64,000 nt of DNA from UBA12202 sp002691725 (GCA_965660675.1 CBFIAU010000005.1:1-64000); one strand, 5' to 3'; shown: positions 8,584 to 18,274, counted from the first letter of the stretch. Translations and numbers: made by a program. Notes: generated by a model not told the origin, from the letters alone.

Positions 8584-9599
8584 AGTGTTTTTCCTCCTGC
8601 GATGCCAGTCGGCCGGATAATCAGCACCAAGACTAATATGACAAAGGATAGGGCGATTTTGTAATCTGTGCTGAGCAGCTGCATCAGCCCGTCTGGTTCA
8701 AGAGATTCAGGCAACAGATATCCCAACACACGCTTATAGGCAAAGGTCACGAATAATTCAGAAAAGGCAATGACAAAGCCGCCCAGAATAGCTCCAACCG
8801 GGCTGCCGATACCGCCCACAATAGCTGAGGCAAAAATCGGCAATAGCAGAGATAAATAGGTAAATGGCTTATAGCTTTTATCCAAGCCATAAAGCGTTCC
8901 GGCAAGCGTGATCAAGACGGCGGTAATCACCCATGTCACCAGGACAACCCGTTCTGGATTAATCCCTGAAAGTAACGCCAAGTCCTCATTATTTGAATAG
9001 GCGCGCATGGATTTGCCAGTTCGTGTATAGGTCAGAAACCAGAACACAAATGCCACCATGATAAAAGCTAGAAAAACGGTAATCCCTTGTGTTGTTTTAA
9101 TCGCCAAGCCTTCGTTCAAGCCAGTCATTTGCTTAAAACTTCGGGCTTTCATGATGAACCGCTCACCATCCAAAAAGCGCTGATCATTAGGGCCAATAAT
9201 GAAACGGATGACGCCGCCAAGGAAGAACATTAACCCCATTGATACAATCAATAGCGTAACCGGTGGTGCCTTGATCGCTCGGTAATATTTGAAGACAACA
9301 CGATCGGCGGTCAGCACCAGAATAATGGTTCCCGCAATGCCAATAGGCAAGGCAAGCAAAGCTGTTGGCAGAACCCCAAAGGAAATGCCCTGAGCTTGCA
9401 TCCACCAAGTCACGAGGATTGTGATCATGGCACCGAATGACATCATTTCGCCATGGGCAAAGTTTGAAAACCGCAAGATTGAATAAATCATGGTAATGCC
9501 AAGCGCGCCAAGAGCAAGCTGGCTGCCATAGGTCAAGCCGGGAACAAGAACAAAATTGGTGATCAGGACGATTGCATTTAAAATATCGGTCATTATCAT
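8580..9599 (-). CDS. livH: Branched-chain amino acid-type ABC transporter permease LivH
   Basis: This 339-residue integral membrane permease has about eight hydrophobic segments. Typical LivH motifs are SNFAHGEMMSFGAM near residue 45 and YSNNEDLALLSGINPERV in the cytoplasmic coupling loop. The segment GGIGSPVGAILGGFVIA near residue 265 is strongly conserved in the family. It pairs with LivM in the inner membrane. The ATG overlaps the last base of the livF stop (TGATG), and a second in-frame ATG lies two codons downstream, so the exact start could be 9593. Confidence 0.9.
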   Translation of the reverse strand: MIMTDILNAIVLITNFVLVPGLTYGSQLALGALGITMIYSILRFSNFAHGEMMSFGAMITILVTWWMQAQGISFGVLPTALLALPIGIAGTIILVLTADRVVFKYYRAIKAPPVTLLIVSMGLMFFLGGVIRFIIGPNDQRFLDGERFIMKARSFKQMTGLNEGLAIKTTQGITVFLAFIMVAFVFWFLTYTRTGKSMRAYSNNEDLALLSGINPERVVLVTWVITAVLITLAGTLYGLDKSYKPFTYLSLLLPIFASAIVGGIGSPVGAILGGFVIAFSELFVTFAYKRVLGYLLPESLEPDGLMQLLSTDYKIALSFVILVLVLIIRPTGIAGGKTL

Positions 9600-10303
9600 C
9601 AGCCTCCCAGAAAGGCTTGCCGAACTTCAGGATTGGCTAATAATGCCGCGCCTGTATCGGTATATCGGTTCTCGCCTTGCACCAGAACATATCCCTTATC
9701 CGCAATCTCCAGAGCTTGTCGGGCATTTTGTTCAACCATCAATATAGCAATGCCAGTCTTGGCAATATCAATAATTCGATCAAACAGCTCATCCATGACA
9801 ATCGGTGACACCCCAGCGGTTGGCTCATCTAGTATCAATATTTTAGGCTGTGTCATGAGCGCGCGGCTTACCGCCACCTGCTGCCGTTGGCCGCCTGATA
9901 ACTCCCCTGCTGGCTGGCGGCGTTTTTCCTTGAGAATAGGGAACAGCGAATAGACTTGTTCCATCGTGTCTGAGAAATCATCTCGACGAATGAACGCCCC
10001 CATCTCAAGGTTTTCTTCAACCGTCATCTCAGTGAAAATATTTGCAGATTGCGGAACAAATCCCATGCCTAGCATAACGCGATCCTGGGGTTTCAATCCT
10101 GTGATATCAACCCCATCCATAGTAACACTACCTTGATTGAGCGTTAGCATCCCAAAAATGGCTTTCATAGCGGTCGACTTGCCCGCCCCATTAGGGCCAA
10201 CAATAACGGCAATCTCGCCTTGATCAACGCCAATGGTACAGCCATTAAGGATCATGGCACCGCCATATCCGCCGATCATATCTTTGCCGATTAAGAAGCT
10301 CAT
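9599..10303 (-). CDS. livF: ABC transporter ATP-binding protein LivF
   Basis: This 234-residue cytoplasmic ATPase carries Walker A GPNGAGKST near residue 38, signature LSGGQRQQVA near 135 and Walker B ILILDEPTAG near 157. The sequence after Walker B (VSPIVMDELF) is typical of LivF rather than LivG. It works with LivG as the heterodimeric motor of the importer. The start overlaps the livG stop by four bases and the stop overlaps the livH start by one base. Confidence 0.92.
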   Translation of the reverse strand: MSFLIGKDMIGGYGGAMILNGCTIGVDQGEIAVIVGPNGAGKSTAMKAIFGMLTLNQGSVTMDGVDITGLKPQDRVMLGMGFVPQSANIFTEMTVEENLEMGAFIRRDDFSDTMEQVYSLFPILKEKRRQPAGELSGGQRQQVAVSRALMTQPKILILDEPTAGVSPIVMDELFDRIIDIAKTGIAILMVEQNARQALEIADKGYVLVQGENRYTDTGAALLANPEVRQAFLGG

Positions 10304-11085
10304 GTTGCCGCGCGCCCTTTTTTGGATTTAACGCCTTTTCCCAGATACGCTTCTATGACCTGCGGATTTGTTTTAATCTTGTCAACCGTTCCCGTTGCCA
10401 GAACCTCACCTTCGGCCATAACAATCACCGGGTCACAAAGCCGACCAATAAAATCCATATCATGTTCAATCATACAGAATGTATATCCGCGCTCTTTATT
10501 TAAGCGCAGGATAGCATCGCCAATCGTTTTCAACAGTGTTCGGTTTACGCCAGCGCCAACCTCATCGAGAAAAACAATGCGCGCATCAACCATCATAGTG
10601 CGGCCAAGCTCAAGCAGTTTCTTCTGGCCGCCAGACAGATTGCCAGCATATTCATTACGGACGCCACTAAGCTGAAGAAAGTCGATCACTTCATCAGCCT
10701 TGCGGGCAATATTAATTTCATCTTCACGAATTATTTTGGGGCGGAACCAGACATTAAATAATTGCTCTCCGGCTTGCCCACCGGGAACCATCATCAGATT
10801 ATCATGGACAGTTAATGAGCTAAACTCATGCGCAATTTGAAATGTCCGCAACACACCACGATGAAAAAGCTCATGCGGGGGCAGACCAGTAATATCCGTA
10901 TCGCCAAGCATAACCTGACCGCTATCGGCTTCATAAACGCCAGCAATGACATTGAATAAGGTCGTTTTGCCAGCGCCGTTAGGGCCGATTAGACCTGTGA
11001 TCGAGCCTTCTTCTATGGTCAGAGATGCGCCATTAACAGCCTTTATGCCGCCGAAGGTTTTGATCAGATTTTTAACGGTAATCAT
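10300..11085 (-). CDS. livG: ABC transporter ATP-binding protein LivG
   Basis: This 261-residue ATPase has Walker A GPNGAGKTT near residue 35, signature LSGGQKKLLELGR near 155 and Walker B IVFLDEVGAGVN near 177. The protein has the LivG-type insertion between the Q-loop and signature (FNVWFRPKII...). Asp and Glu of Walker B are retained, although the usual DEPxAG is DEVGAG. It is the first gene after the intrinsic terminator following livK, so its expression probably depends on read-through or an internal promoter. Confidence 0.92.
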   Translation of the reverse strand: MITVKNLIKTFGGIKAVNGASLTIEEGSITGLIGPNGAGKTTLFNVIAGVYEADSGQVMLGDTDITGLPPHELFHRGVLRTFQIAHEFSSLTVHDNLMMVPGGQAGEQLFNVWFRPKIIREDEINIARKADEVIDFLQLSGVRNEYAGNLSGGQKKLLELGRTMMVDARIVFLDEVGAGVNRTLLKTIGDAILRLNKERGYTFCMIEHDMDFIGRLCDPVIVMAEGEVLATGTVDKIKTNPQVIEAYLGKGVKSKKGRAAT

Positions 11086-11101
11086 GCGAAAAATAAATCA
11101 T

Positions 11102-11148
11102 AAAAAAAATATCAGGACGGCCACCATACGGGCAAACCGTCCTGATAT
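11102..11148 (-). terminator. Intrinsic terminator/attenuator between livK and livG
   Basis: Reading the minus strand, a perfect 12-bp stem (ATATCAGGACGG, bases 11137-11148, pairing with 11109-11120) with a 16-nt loop is followed by eight T residues (11102-11109, partly within the stem foot). It sits 11 bp after the livK stop and 17 bp before the livG ATG. This is a classic Rho-independent structure, likely giving high binding-protein expression and reduced read-through into the membrane and ATPase genes. Confidence 0.88.
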
Positions 11149-11158
11149 GTAATCAAGA

Positions 11159-12340
11159 TTAACGGAACTTAACAGTTACGTTTTTGCCGTTTTGAACTTC
11201 GATCTCGCGATAGTTACCAGCAGACTCGCCACCATTAACAAGCTCAACAGCAGAGGCACCAACATAGTCGATATCTTTGCCAGCTGCGATCATATCGAGT
11301 GCTTTGCCTAGCTCACCCGGATAGATTTTTTCGCCCGGTGCGTTAGCAATGTCTTCGATATGTGACTTGAATGTCTGGCTGTCGGTTGACCCTGCCTTAT
11401 GCATAGCCATCATAATCAGCGCGGCGGCGTCATATGATTCTGGTGCAAATGGGCCTGCTTTGAAGCCAGCATCTGTTGCCATGGTTTCAAATGTTGCGGC
11501 GCCTGGGCTGTCTGTGCCCGGAACGTCACCAATAGACCCATTGAGGTCTGGACCAATAGCGGCTGGCAGGCTGTCACCAATCATGCCATCAGGCATGTAG
11601 AACAGATCAAATGCACCATTATCCAGTGATGCCTGAATGATGCCCTTACCGCCCTGGTCAAGATAACCAGCAACGATCAGGATATCGCCACCAGCCTGAG
11701 CCAGTGATGCGACTTCTGCGTTGTAGTCAGCTTTGCCATCTTCGTGTGGGGCGTTAATGGTGATCGTGCCGCCTCGTGACGTGTAGTTGGCTTCGATGCT
11801 ATCGGCCAGACCTTTACCATAGTCATTATTTGTATAGGTCATAGCAGCTGTTTTGAAGCCACGCTCCATGAGGATGTCAGCAACAATTTTACCCTGACGC
11901 GCATCAGATGGTGCAGTCCGGAAAAATAGTCCGTTATCTTCAACAGTTGTCAATGCAGGTGAAGTTGCAGAAGGTGAAATCATGACAATTCCATTTGCCA
12001 TAGCAACATTCTGCAGGATAGCAGTGGTAACACCTGAGCAGTCAGCACCAACAATGGCGCTAATACCTTCGGCAGTGATCAGACGTTCAGCGGTGGCTGA
12101 AGCGGCTTGTGCGTCAATACATGTTGAATCGCCACGCACAGGCGTGACAGTCATGTTGTTCATGAAATTACCAGAATCATTGACTTCTTTCATTGCCAGC
12201 TCAGCGCCATCAGCCATGTCAGGTGTCAGTGATTCGATAGGGCCAGTATAGCCCAAAATTACGCCAATCTTAACTTCATCAGCGAAAGCCGGAACAGCAA
12301 GTGCCATGCTGAGCGCGGCGGTCATAATTACCTTTTTCAT
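11159..12340 (-). CDS. livK: Periplasmic amino-acid-binding protein of the LivK family
   Basis: This 393-residue ABC substrate-binding protein begins with a Sec signal peptide (MKKVIMTAALSMALAVPAFA, cleavage expected after AFA near residue 20). The mature part is a two-lobed Peripl_BP_6 fold starting DEVKIGVILGYTGP. A conserved hinge segment VGADCSGVTTAI and the NNDYGKG motif are visible. It has two cysteines in the first lobe, as LivK-type proteins often do. The strong ribosome-binding site GGAGGAGG precedes the ATG. The ligand could be branched-chain amino acids, another amino acid or an amide; the family does not settle it. It heads the operon and is followed by a terminator, consistent with excess production. 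Confidence 0.9.
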   Translation of the reverse strand: MKKVIMTAALSMALAVPAFADEVKIGVILGYTGPIESLTPDMADGAELAMKEVNDSGNFMNNMTVTPVRGDSTCIDAQAASATAERLITAEGISAIVGADCSGVTTAILQNVAMANGIVMISPSATSPALTTVEDNGLFFRTAPSDARQGKIVADILMERGFKTAAMTYTNNDYGKGLADSIEANYTSRGGTITINAPHEDGKADYNAEVASLAQAGGDILIVAGYLDQGGKGIIQASLDNGAFDLFYMPDGMIGDSLPAAIGPDLNGSIGDVPGTDSPGAATFETMATDAGFKAGPFAPESYDAAALIMMAMHKAGSTDSQTFKSHIEDIANAPGEKIYPGELGKALDMIAAGKDIDYVGASAVELVNGGESAGNYREIEVQNGKNVTVKFR

Positions 12341-12578
12341 ACGAGTAATCCTCCTCCAGTAAAATTACATAATACATAAAACGTGTTTAGTAATTAGGCA
12401 ATAAGATTAGTATTTTTGAATAAAACATGCTGAAAATAGCAAATTCGGATTTGTCTTCGATTATTCCACGAAATTGGCTGGACAAATAAAATTTCGGTCG
12501 TATTCAAAGTGATTGCTATATTTAGCACAAGCCATGATGATGGTAATCAGGAATTATTTGACATTATGAGGTGAAGAC
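12341..12578. promoter_or_regulatory. Divergent livK/cobW intergenic region with candidate promoters
   Basis: This 238-bp AT-rich stretch separates the divergent livK and cobW. On the minus strand, TTGCCT (12396-12401) and TATGTA (12373-12378) are spaced by 17 bp, a reasonable sigma-70-type promoter for livK. On the plus strand, TGCTATATT (12514-12522) is an extended -10-like element about 55 bp before cobW, but no good -35 is seen. A short inverted repeat CAAAT-TCGG-ATTTG lies near 12440-12453. No B12-box or cobalamin riboswitch core was recognised. All calls are by eye and moderate to weak. Confidence 0.4.
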
Positions 12579-13712
12579 ATGTCACAGCATCGTATCCCTG
12601 CCACCGTCATTACGGGCTTCCTGGGAGCAGGAAAAACGACATTGATTCGCAACTTATTGCAGATGGTAGATGGTGATCGTCTTGCCCTCATTATTAATGA
12701 GTTTGGGGATATCGGGGTTGATGCGGCACTGGCCAAAGAATGTGGCGCGCCATCATGTGATGCGGATAGTATTATTGAGCTAGCTAATGGCTGTATCTGT
12801 TGCACGGTGGCTGATGATTTTCTGCCGAGCATGGAAGCCTTGCTTAATCAGTCGCCGCCGCCTGACCGCATTATCATTGAAACATCTGGTCTGGCCTTGC
12901 CGCAACCCTTGGTACAAGCGTTTCAGTGGCCAGATATTCGCACTCGTGCCATGCTTGATGGGGTGATTACAGTTGTTGATGGCCCGGCGCTTGCCATGGG
13001 TCAAGTTGCAAGCGACCTTGCCGCCGTTGAAACGCAGCGCCAGAATGATCCTGAACTTGATCATGAAACCCCAATAAATGAGCTTTTTCATGATCAGCTA
13101 TCGGCGGCTAATATTCTGGTGCTTTCTAAAACTGACCGCATGGCAGATGCCGATAAGCAGAATGTCAAAGCCAAGCTGGCACGCATGATGACGCAACATA
13201 CGCCGATTGTCGAAACCAGCGCTGAGGCGGCACCTATCGCCGCATTATTCGGGCTGGGTCTGGAAACAGAGGCCTTTGCCCGCAGCACCCATTCGCTTCA
13301 TGATCACCATCACCATGACGATGATCACCACGATAACGATGACCATCATGACGATGACCATCATCAAGATCACGGGCATGATCACCATCAAGATCACGGG
13401 CATGATGCGTTTCATACGGTTGTTTTATCAGTTCCAGCCCTTACCGAGCCTGCGCAAGTTGTTGATGCGATCAGTGAGCTAGCTGAACAGGGCGGTATGC
13501 TTCGCGCCAAAGGGTTTTTATCGGTGCAGGGGAAACGCGCGCCATTAGTTGTGCAAGCGGTGGGCAGCCGTGTCGAGCATTACTACACCCAAAATAGTGC
13601 TGCGATGCCTGATCAAGGTGCCTCTGATCATGGCAGACTTGTTATTATTGGTCAGGTTGGAATGGATGTTGATGCTCTGGCGAAACGGACTGGCGGTTCT
13701 ATTACAGATTGA
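12579..13712 (+). CDS. cobW: CobW GTPase, cobalt metallochaperone of cobalamin synthesis
   Basis: This 377-residue G3E-family GTPase has Walker A GFLGAGKTT near residue 13, EFGDIGVD near 41, the metal site CICC near 72-75 and the guanine-specificity motif SKTD near 184. A His/Asp tract covers roughly residues 241-275, followed by the CobW C-terminal domain. CobW proteins deliver cobalt for corrin synthesis using GTP. Immediate linkage to cobN supports CobW rather than a zinc-specific relative. The tract is partly built from a 24-nt DNA duplication (13362-13406). The ribosome-binding site GAGGTG precedes the ATG. Confidence 0.95.
   Translation: MSQHRIPATVITGFLGAGKTTLIRNLLQMVDGDRLALIINEFGDIGVDAALAKECGAPSCDADSIIELANGCICCTVADDFLPSMEALLNQSPPPDRIIIETSGLALPQPLVQAFQWPDIRTRAMLDGVITVVDGPALAMGQVASDLAAVETQRQNDPELDHETPINELFHDQLSAANILVLSKTDRMADADKQNVKAKLARMMTQHTPIVETSAEAAPIAALFGLGLETEAFARSTHSLHDHHHHDDDHHDNDDHHDDDHHQDHGHDHHQDHGHDAFHTVVLSVPALTEPAQVVDAISELAEQGGMLRAKGFLSVQGKRAPLVVQAVGSRVEHYYTQNSAAMPDQGASDHGRLVIIGQVGMDVDALAKRTGGSITD
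13362..13406 (+). repeat. 24-nt tandem duplication in the cobW His tract
   Basis: CATCAAGATCACGGGCATGA recurs at 13362 and 13386 with a 24-nt period, the second copy truncated at 13406. It is in frame and encodes His-Gln-Asp-His-Gly-His-Asp-His units, like the cbiX array about 9 kb away but with a different unit sequence. Confidence 0.88.
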
Positions 13713-13748
13713 TCGTAACCGAATGAAGGCCGTAACCGCGAGGGCTAA

Positions 13749-16700
13749 ATGCATCTTCTCAAGATAGAACAATCAGGTGATCTTTATGCCAGCGGTGAGG
13801 CGGTTGATCTCAATCAGTCGCCTGCTGATATGGTTGTTCTGACCGCCGCCGATAGTGAGATAAGCCTGTTAGCTGAGGCGGCACGGCAATCCGGGTTTGT
13901 GCCAGATGATCTGCGCCTAGCCAATATCCTCAGCCTTTCGCATCCGTTTTCAATTGATCTCTATATCCAAAACACCTTGTCGAAAGCGCGGATTATTGTT
14001 GTTCGTCTACTTGGCGGAACAGGCTATTGGCCTTACGGCTGTGAGCAATTATCGCTGATGGCTAAAGCCAACGGCATCACTCTTGCCATGTTGCCGGGGG
14101 ATGGTCGCCCTGACCCTGAACTTGACCGTCTATCGACTTTGCCTGCCGATATGCTGGCTCGGCTTGCCGCCTATCTGGATCATGGCGGCATGGCAAATGC
14201 CAGCGCATTACTGGCCGCTATGCGAGATATGATCAGCGCATCTGATCAAGCGCCGCCGCCTCGGCCATTATTAAAAGCAGGATTATATTGGCCAGAACAA
14301 TCGCCGATTGATATCCAGGATATGCAGACGATATGGCAAACCGCTATTGCCGATAAAACCAGTCATGGTGATCAAGCTAGTCAAGGCAATACCCCGAAAG
14401 CGGTGGCGGCAATTGTGTTTTATCGGGCGCTGATGCAATCGGGGCAAACGGCCCCTGTTGATGCGCTTATTTCGGCATTGAGTGATCAGGGCATTTGTGC
14501 CTTACCGATTTATGCGGCTAGTTTGAAAGAGGCTGAGGCGGCAAGCATAACGGCTAGTCTTTTGGAGCAAGCCAGCGCTGGCGTCATTCTTAACGCAACC
14601 AGCTTTGCTGTATCTGATCCCAACTCACATATGGATTTAGGCATGGATGCGGGACAGGCTTCGTCTGTTTCACCGGGGCCTTTTGGTGCTGTTAATGCGC
14701 CGGTCATTCAAGTCGTCTTTAGCACCTCAACAAAACAGCAATGGCAACGCACATCAGCAGGGCTAAATGCGCGTGATCTGGCGATGAATGTTGTCTTGCC
14801 AGAATTAGATGGCCGCATCATTAGCCGTGCTATTGGCTTCAAAACAGAACCTCTGAAAGACCCACTCACCGAAGCTATGGTGAGCCGTTATGAAGCTGAT
14901 GACGCGCGCGCGAACTGGGTTGCTATGCTTGCAAAGAATTGGCTTAACCTTGCACAAAAGCCGCGCTCTCATATTCGCCTTGCGATGATTATGGCAAATT
15001 ATCCAAACCGTGATGGGCGGCTGGCCAACGGTGTTGGTCTGGATACGCCTGCAAGTGCTATTTCAATCATGCAAAGGCTAGAATCCGAAGGCTATGATAT
15101 TTCGGGGTGTCCCGCTGATACCAAAACGCTCATGGATGCGATCAAGTCACGGCCAACCAATAGCGGCATAGAAGGCAGGCAGGTTGATGCATGGATGCCG
15201 CTAGCTGCCTATCAATCATGCTTTGCGGCTTTGCCTGCGGCAACGCAAAAGCAAATTACCGACCGCTGGGGAACACCTGATAGTGATCCTATGCTGGGTC
15301 TTGTGCCTGATACAGATGATCAGGGCTTTGCTTTACCTGTCGTCATGATGGGGCATGTTGCTATCGCAATTCAGCCAGCGCGTGGATATAATATTGATCC
15401 GAAAGCCAGCTACCATTCACCAGATTTGCCGCCGCCGCATCATTATCTGGCATTTTATTTCTGGTGCCGATCCGAGTTTTGTGTTGATGCGATTATTCAT
15501 CTTGGCAAACACGGCAATCTGGAATGGCTACCGGGCAAGGCACTTGCCTTGGATGCCGATTGCCTGCCTGAAGTGTGTTTGGGGCCAATGCCGCATTTTT
15601 ATCCTTTTATCGTTAATGATCCGGGTGAGGGAAGCCAAGCCAAGCGGCGAAGCGCGGCAGTCATTATTGATCATCTGACCCCGCCTATGACGCTGGCTGA
15701 CAGTCATGGCGTTATGGCTGAGCTTGAGGCGAGCATGGATGAATATTACGAAGCTGTTGGCGTTGATACGCGGCGAACCAACGCGCTTATGGATGATATC
15801 TTATCGCATGCTGATATCGCTGGCCTCGCCACAGATTGCGGGATCAATGCTGATGATAGCAATGATGAAAAGCTGCAAAAGCTGGATAATTATTTATGCG
15901 ATATCAAAGATATGCAAATCAGAGACGGGCTTCATATCTTCGGGCAGCTAGCCCCCAAAGACCAGCAAAGCGATTTGCTCACCGCTATTTTGCGGATACC
16001 GCGTGGTGATGGGTCAGGTGTTGGGCAATCTATTCTGCGTGCGCTTGCGGCTGATATTTGGCCAATGGTAGAAGACTTTGACCCATTGACCGCCGATCGT
16101 GCCGCCGCTTGGCAATGGCAAAAGCCAGCTATGCTGGCGCATCCAGAATCAGGGGTTTGGCGCAGTCATGGGGATACCATAGAGCGACTAAATGCGCTGG
16201 CGGTTGCGCTAATCTCTGGCCGTCAGCAAGCCCCCGATGACTGGACACACAGCAAGGCTATTTTAGACCATGCCTTGCCATCAATTCGGTCAGCGGTAAC
16301 AACCTCACCAGAACATGAGCTGTTTTATTTAATGCGCGGCTTAGCTGGGGGATATGTTCCGGCAGGGGCATCAGGCGCACCAACACGGGGCAAACCCGAA
16401 GTTCTGCCAACAGGACGCAATTTTTTCTCCGTTGATACAAGAGCCGTGCCATCACCTGTCGCATGGCGGATAGGCTGGGCATCAGCGCAAGCATTGCTGG
16501 ATCGCTATCTGCAAGATCATGGTGATTATCCGGCGGCTATTGTTTTATCGGTCTGGGGGACGGCAAATATGCGGACCGGTGGCGATGATCTGGCGCAAGC
16601 CATGGCCTTGATGGGGGTTGAGCCAAAATGGGATAGTGCCAGCCGCCGTGTCACTGGATTTGATGTTATGCCGGTCAGCGTGCTTGGTCGGCCACGGGTT

Positions 16701-17636
16701 GATGTGACGCTGCGGGCATCGGGCTTTTTCCGTGATGCCTTTCCGGCGCAGATCGCGCTTTTTGATAAGGCTGTGCGGGCGGTTGCTAGTCTTGATGAGC
16801 CAGAGCAAGATAACCCCATTGCCGCCAGATGGGCGAGTGATCGTGATGATCTGATTGGCCAGGGGATGCCAGTTGAGGATGCTGAACATCGGGCCGGGTT
16901 TCGTGTCTTTAGCTCAATGCCGGGGGCGTATGGGGCAGGTATGCAAACATTAATTGATGAAGGCATCTGGCAAAACCGCGCTGATTTTGCTGAGACCTTT
17001 ATTCAATGGGGCGGTTATGCCTATGGTGAGGATGATGAGGGCGTTGCTGATCACGAAGGGTTAAGCCGGAGGCTAAAATCAACCGACGCGGTTTTGCATA
17101 ATCAGGATAATCGTGAGCATGATATTCTGGATTCGGATGATTATTATCAATTCGCAGGTGGCTTAGCGGCGACGGTAGCGGTTCTGAAAGGCCAGGATGT
17201 TCCTGTTTACATGGGTGATCATGCGCTTGCTGAACGGCCACTGATCAGAAGCCTTGCGGAGGAAATCTCTCGTGTTGTGCGCGGTCGTGCCTCTAATCCG
17301 AAATGGATAAAAGGGGTGATGCGGCACGGCTATAAAGGCGCCTTTGAGATGGCCGCAACATTAGATTATCTGTTTGCTTTTGCGGCAACAACGCGGCAGG
17401 TCAAAGATCATCATTTTGATGCATTATTTGACGGCTGGGTTGAGAATAAGGAAGTCGCCCAATTTCTTAAAGAGGAAAATCCCGATGCATGGCAAGATAT
17501 TTTAAGCCGTTTTCAAGAAGCGATGGAACGCGGATTATGGCATCCTAGACGAAATGCCACGGTCGAAAAGCTGATGACAGCGGAAACACTAGCAAGGAAG
17601 GCGAATTCGGGTCACAATACATCTATGCCTGAATAA
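13749..17636 (+). CDS. cobN: Cobaltochelatase subunit CobN
   Basis: This 1295-residue protein has the length of known CobN and magnesium chelatase H-type proteins. Conserved segments include HLGKHGNLEWLPGK near residue 590, the DPGEGSQAKRR region shortly after, and GNNDYGEG-like segments replaced here by FIQWGGYAYGEDDEG near 1085. CobN binds hydrogenobyrinic acid a,c-diamide and inserts Co2+ with the ATPase subunits CobS and CobT. CobS and CobT are not encoded in the window. It follows cobW by 36 bp with a GAGGG ribosome-binding site. Its presence beside CbiX, CbiD and CbiG is unexpected for a pure early-cobalt pathway. Confidence 0.95.
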   Translation: MHLLKIEQSGDLYASGEAVDLNQSPADMVVLTAADSEISLLAEAARQSGFVPDDLRLANILSLSHPFSIDLYIQNTLSKARIIVVRLLGGTGYWPYGCEQLSLMAKANGITLAMLPGDGRPDPELDRLSTLPADMLARLAAYLDHGGMANASALLAAMRDMISASDQAPPPRPLLKAGLYWPEQSPIDIQDMQTIWQTAIADKTSHGDQASQGNTPKAVAAIVFYRALMQSGQTAPVDALISALSDQGICALPIYAASLKEAEAASITASLLEQASAGVILNATSFAVSDPNSHMDLGMDAGQASSVSPGPFGAVNAPVIQVVFSTSTKQQWQRTSAGLNARDLAMNVVLPELDGRIISRAIGFKTEPLKDPLTEAMVSRYEADDARANWVAMLAKNWLNLAQKPRSHIRLAMIMANYPNRDGRLANGVGLDTPASAISIMQRLESEGYDISGCPADTKTLMDAIKSRPTNSGIEGRQVDAWMPLAAYQSCFAALPAATQKQITDRWGTPDSDPMLGLVPDTDDQGFALPVVMMGHVAIAIQPARGYNIDPKASYHSPDLPPPHHYLAFYFWCRSEFCVDAIIHLGKHGNLEWLPGKALALDADCLPEVCLGPMPHFYPFIVNDPGEGSQAKRRSAAVIIDHLTPPMTLADSHGVMAELEASMDEYYEAVGVDTRRTNALMDDILSHADIAGLATDCGINADDSNDEKLQKLDNYLCDIKDMQIRDGLHIFGQLAPKDQQSDLLTAILRIPRGDGSGVGQSILRALAADIWPMVEDFDPLTADRAAAWQWQKPAMLAHPESGVWRSHGDTIERLNALAVALISGRQQAPDDWTHSKAILDHALPSIRSAVTTSPEHELFYLMRGLAGGYVPAGASGAPTRGKPEVLPTGRNFFSVDTRAVPSPVAWRIGWASAQALLDRYLQDHGDYPAAIVLSVWGTANMRTGGDDLAQAMALMGVEPKWDSASRRVTGFDVMPVSVLGRPRVDVTLRASGFFRDAFPAQIALFDKAVRAVASLDEPEQDNPIAARWASDRDDLIGQGMPVEDAEHRAGFRVFSSMPGAYGAGMQTLIDEGIWQNRADFAETFIQWGGYAYGEDDEGVADHEGLSRRLKSTDAVLHNQDNREHDILDSDDYYQFAGGLAATVAVLKGQDVPVYMGDHALAERPLIRSLAEEISRVVRGRASNPKWIKGVMRHGYKGAFEMAATLDYLFAFAATTRQVKDHHFDALFDGWVENKEVAQFLKEENPDAWQDILSRFQEAMERGLWHPRRNATVEKLMTAETLARKANSGHNTSMPE

Positions 17637-17654
17637 GCTACATGTGAGGATATC

Positions 17655-18272
17655 ATGACAGATCAAGATGATGACATCACTCGCCATAATTCAAAAATGG
17701 CGAAGAAAAAAGCGGCACGCGACCGTATTATGTCGACAAAAACCGAAGAAAAGGGGTTGATTATTGTCCATACGGGAAAGGGCAAAGGCAAGTCATCCGC
17801 CGCCTTTGGCATGGTGTTTCGCTGCATCGCGCATGGCCTGCCCTCAGCAGTTGTGCAATTTATCAAGGGCGGATTATCGACAGGCGAGCGTGATCTGATC
17901 ATGGCGACGTTTTCTGATATATGCGCTTTTCACACAATGGGTGAGGGGTTTACATGGGAAACTCAAGATAAAGAACGTGATATCGCCGCCGCCACCGCAG
18001 CATGGGAGAAGGCTAAAGAGCTGATCCGCGACAGCAATAACAGGTTGGTGCTGTTGGATGAGATTAATATTGCGATGCGTTATGGCTATATCGATACAAG
18101 CGAGGTCATTGACTTCCTCAAGGCAGAGAAGCCGGCGATGACGCATGTTGTTTTGACTGGTCGCAATGCCAGTGATGAGCTGATTGAGATTGCCGATTTG
18201 GTGACAGAAATGACGCTGATCAAGCATCCCTTTCGGTCAGGGATCAAGGCACAGATTGGCGTGGAATTCTAA
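17655..18272 (+). CDS. cobO: Cob(I)yrinic acid a,c-diamide adenosyltransferase CobO
   Basis: This 205-residue BtuR/CobO-type ATP:corrinoid adenosyltransferase has a P-loop TGKGKGKSSAAFG near residues 38-50, VVQFIKGG near 67 and VLLDEINIAM near 133. It attaches the adenosyl group to the reduced cobalt of the corrin. The N-terminal basic extension (about 30 residues) is usual for CobO. It lies 18 bp after cobN with ribosome-binding site GAGGATATC, and cobQ begins two bases after its stop. Confidence 0.95.
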   Translation: MTDQDDDITRHNSKMAKKKAARDRIMSTKTEEKGLIIVHTGKGKGKSSAAFGMVFRCIAHGLPSAVVQFIKGGLSTGERDLIMATFSDICAFHTMGEGFTWETQDKERDIAAATAAWEKAKELIRDSNNRLVLLDEINIAMRYGYIDTSEVIDFLKAEKPAMTHVVLTGRNASDELIEIADLVTEMTLIKHPFRSGIKAQIGVEF

Positions 18273-18274
18273 TC

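Noticed and set aside
12341..12578. Cobalamin riboswitch upstream of cobW
   Set aside because: No B12-box or conserved core helices could be found by eye.
16526..16966. 146-codon minus-strand open frame inside cobN
   Set aside because: It is the antisense shadow of a strongly conserved part of CobN, with no start signal or homology that I recognise.
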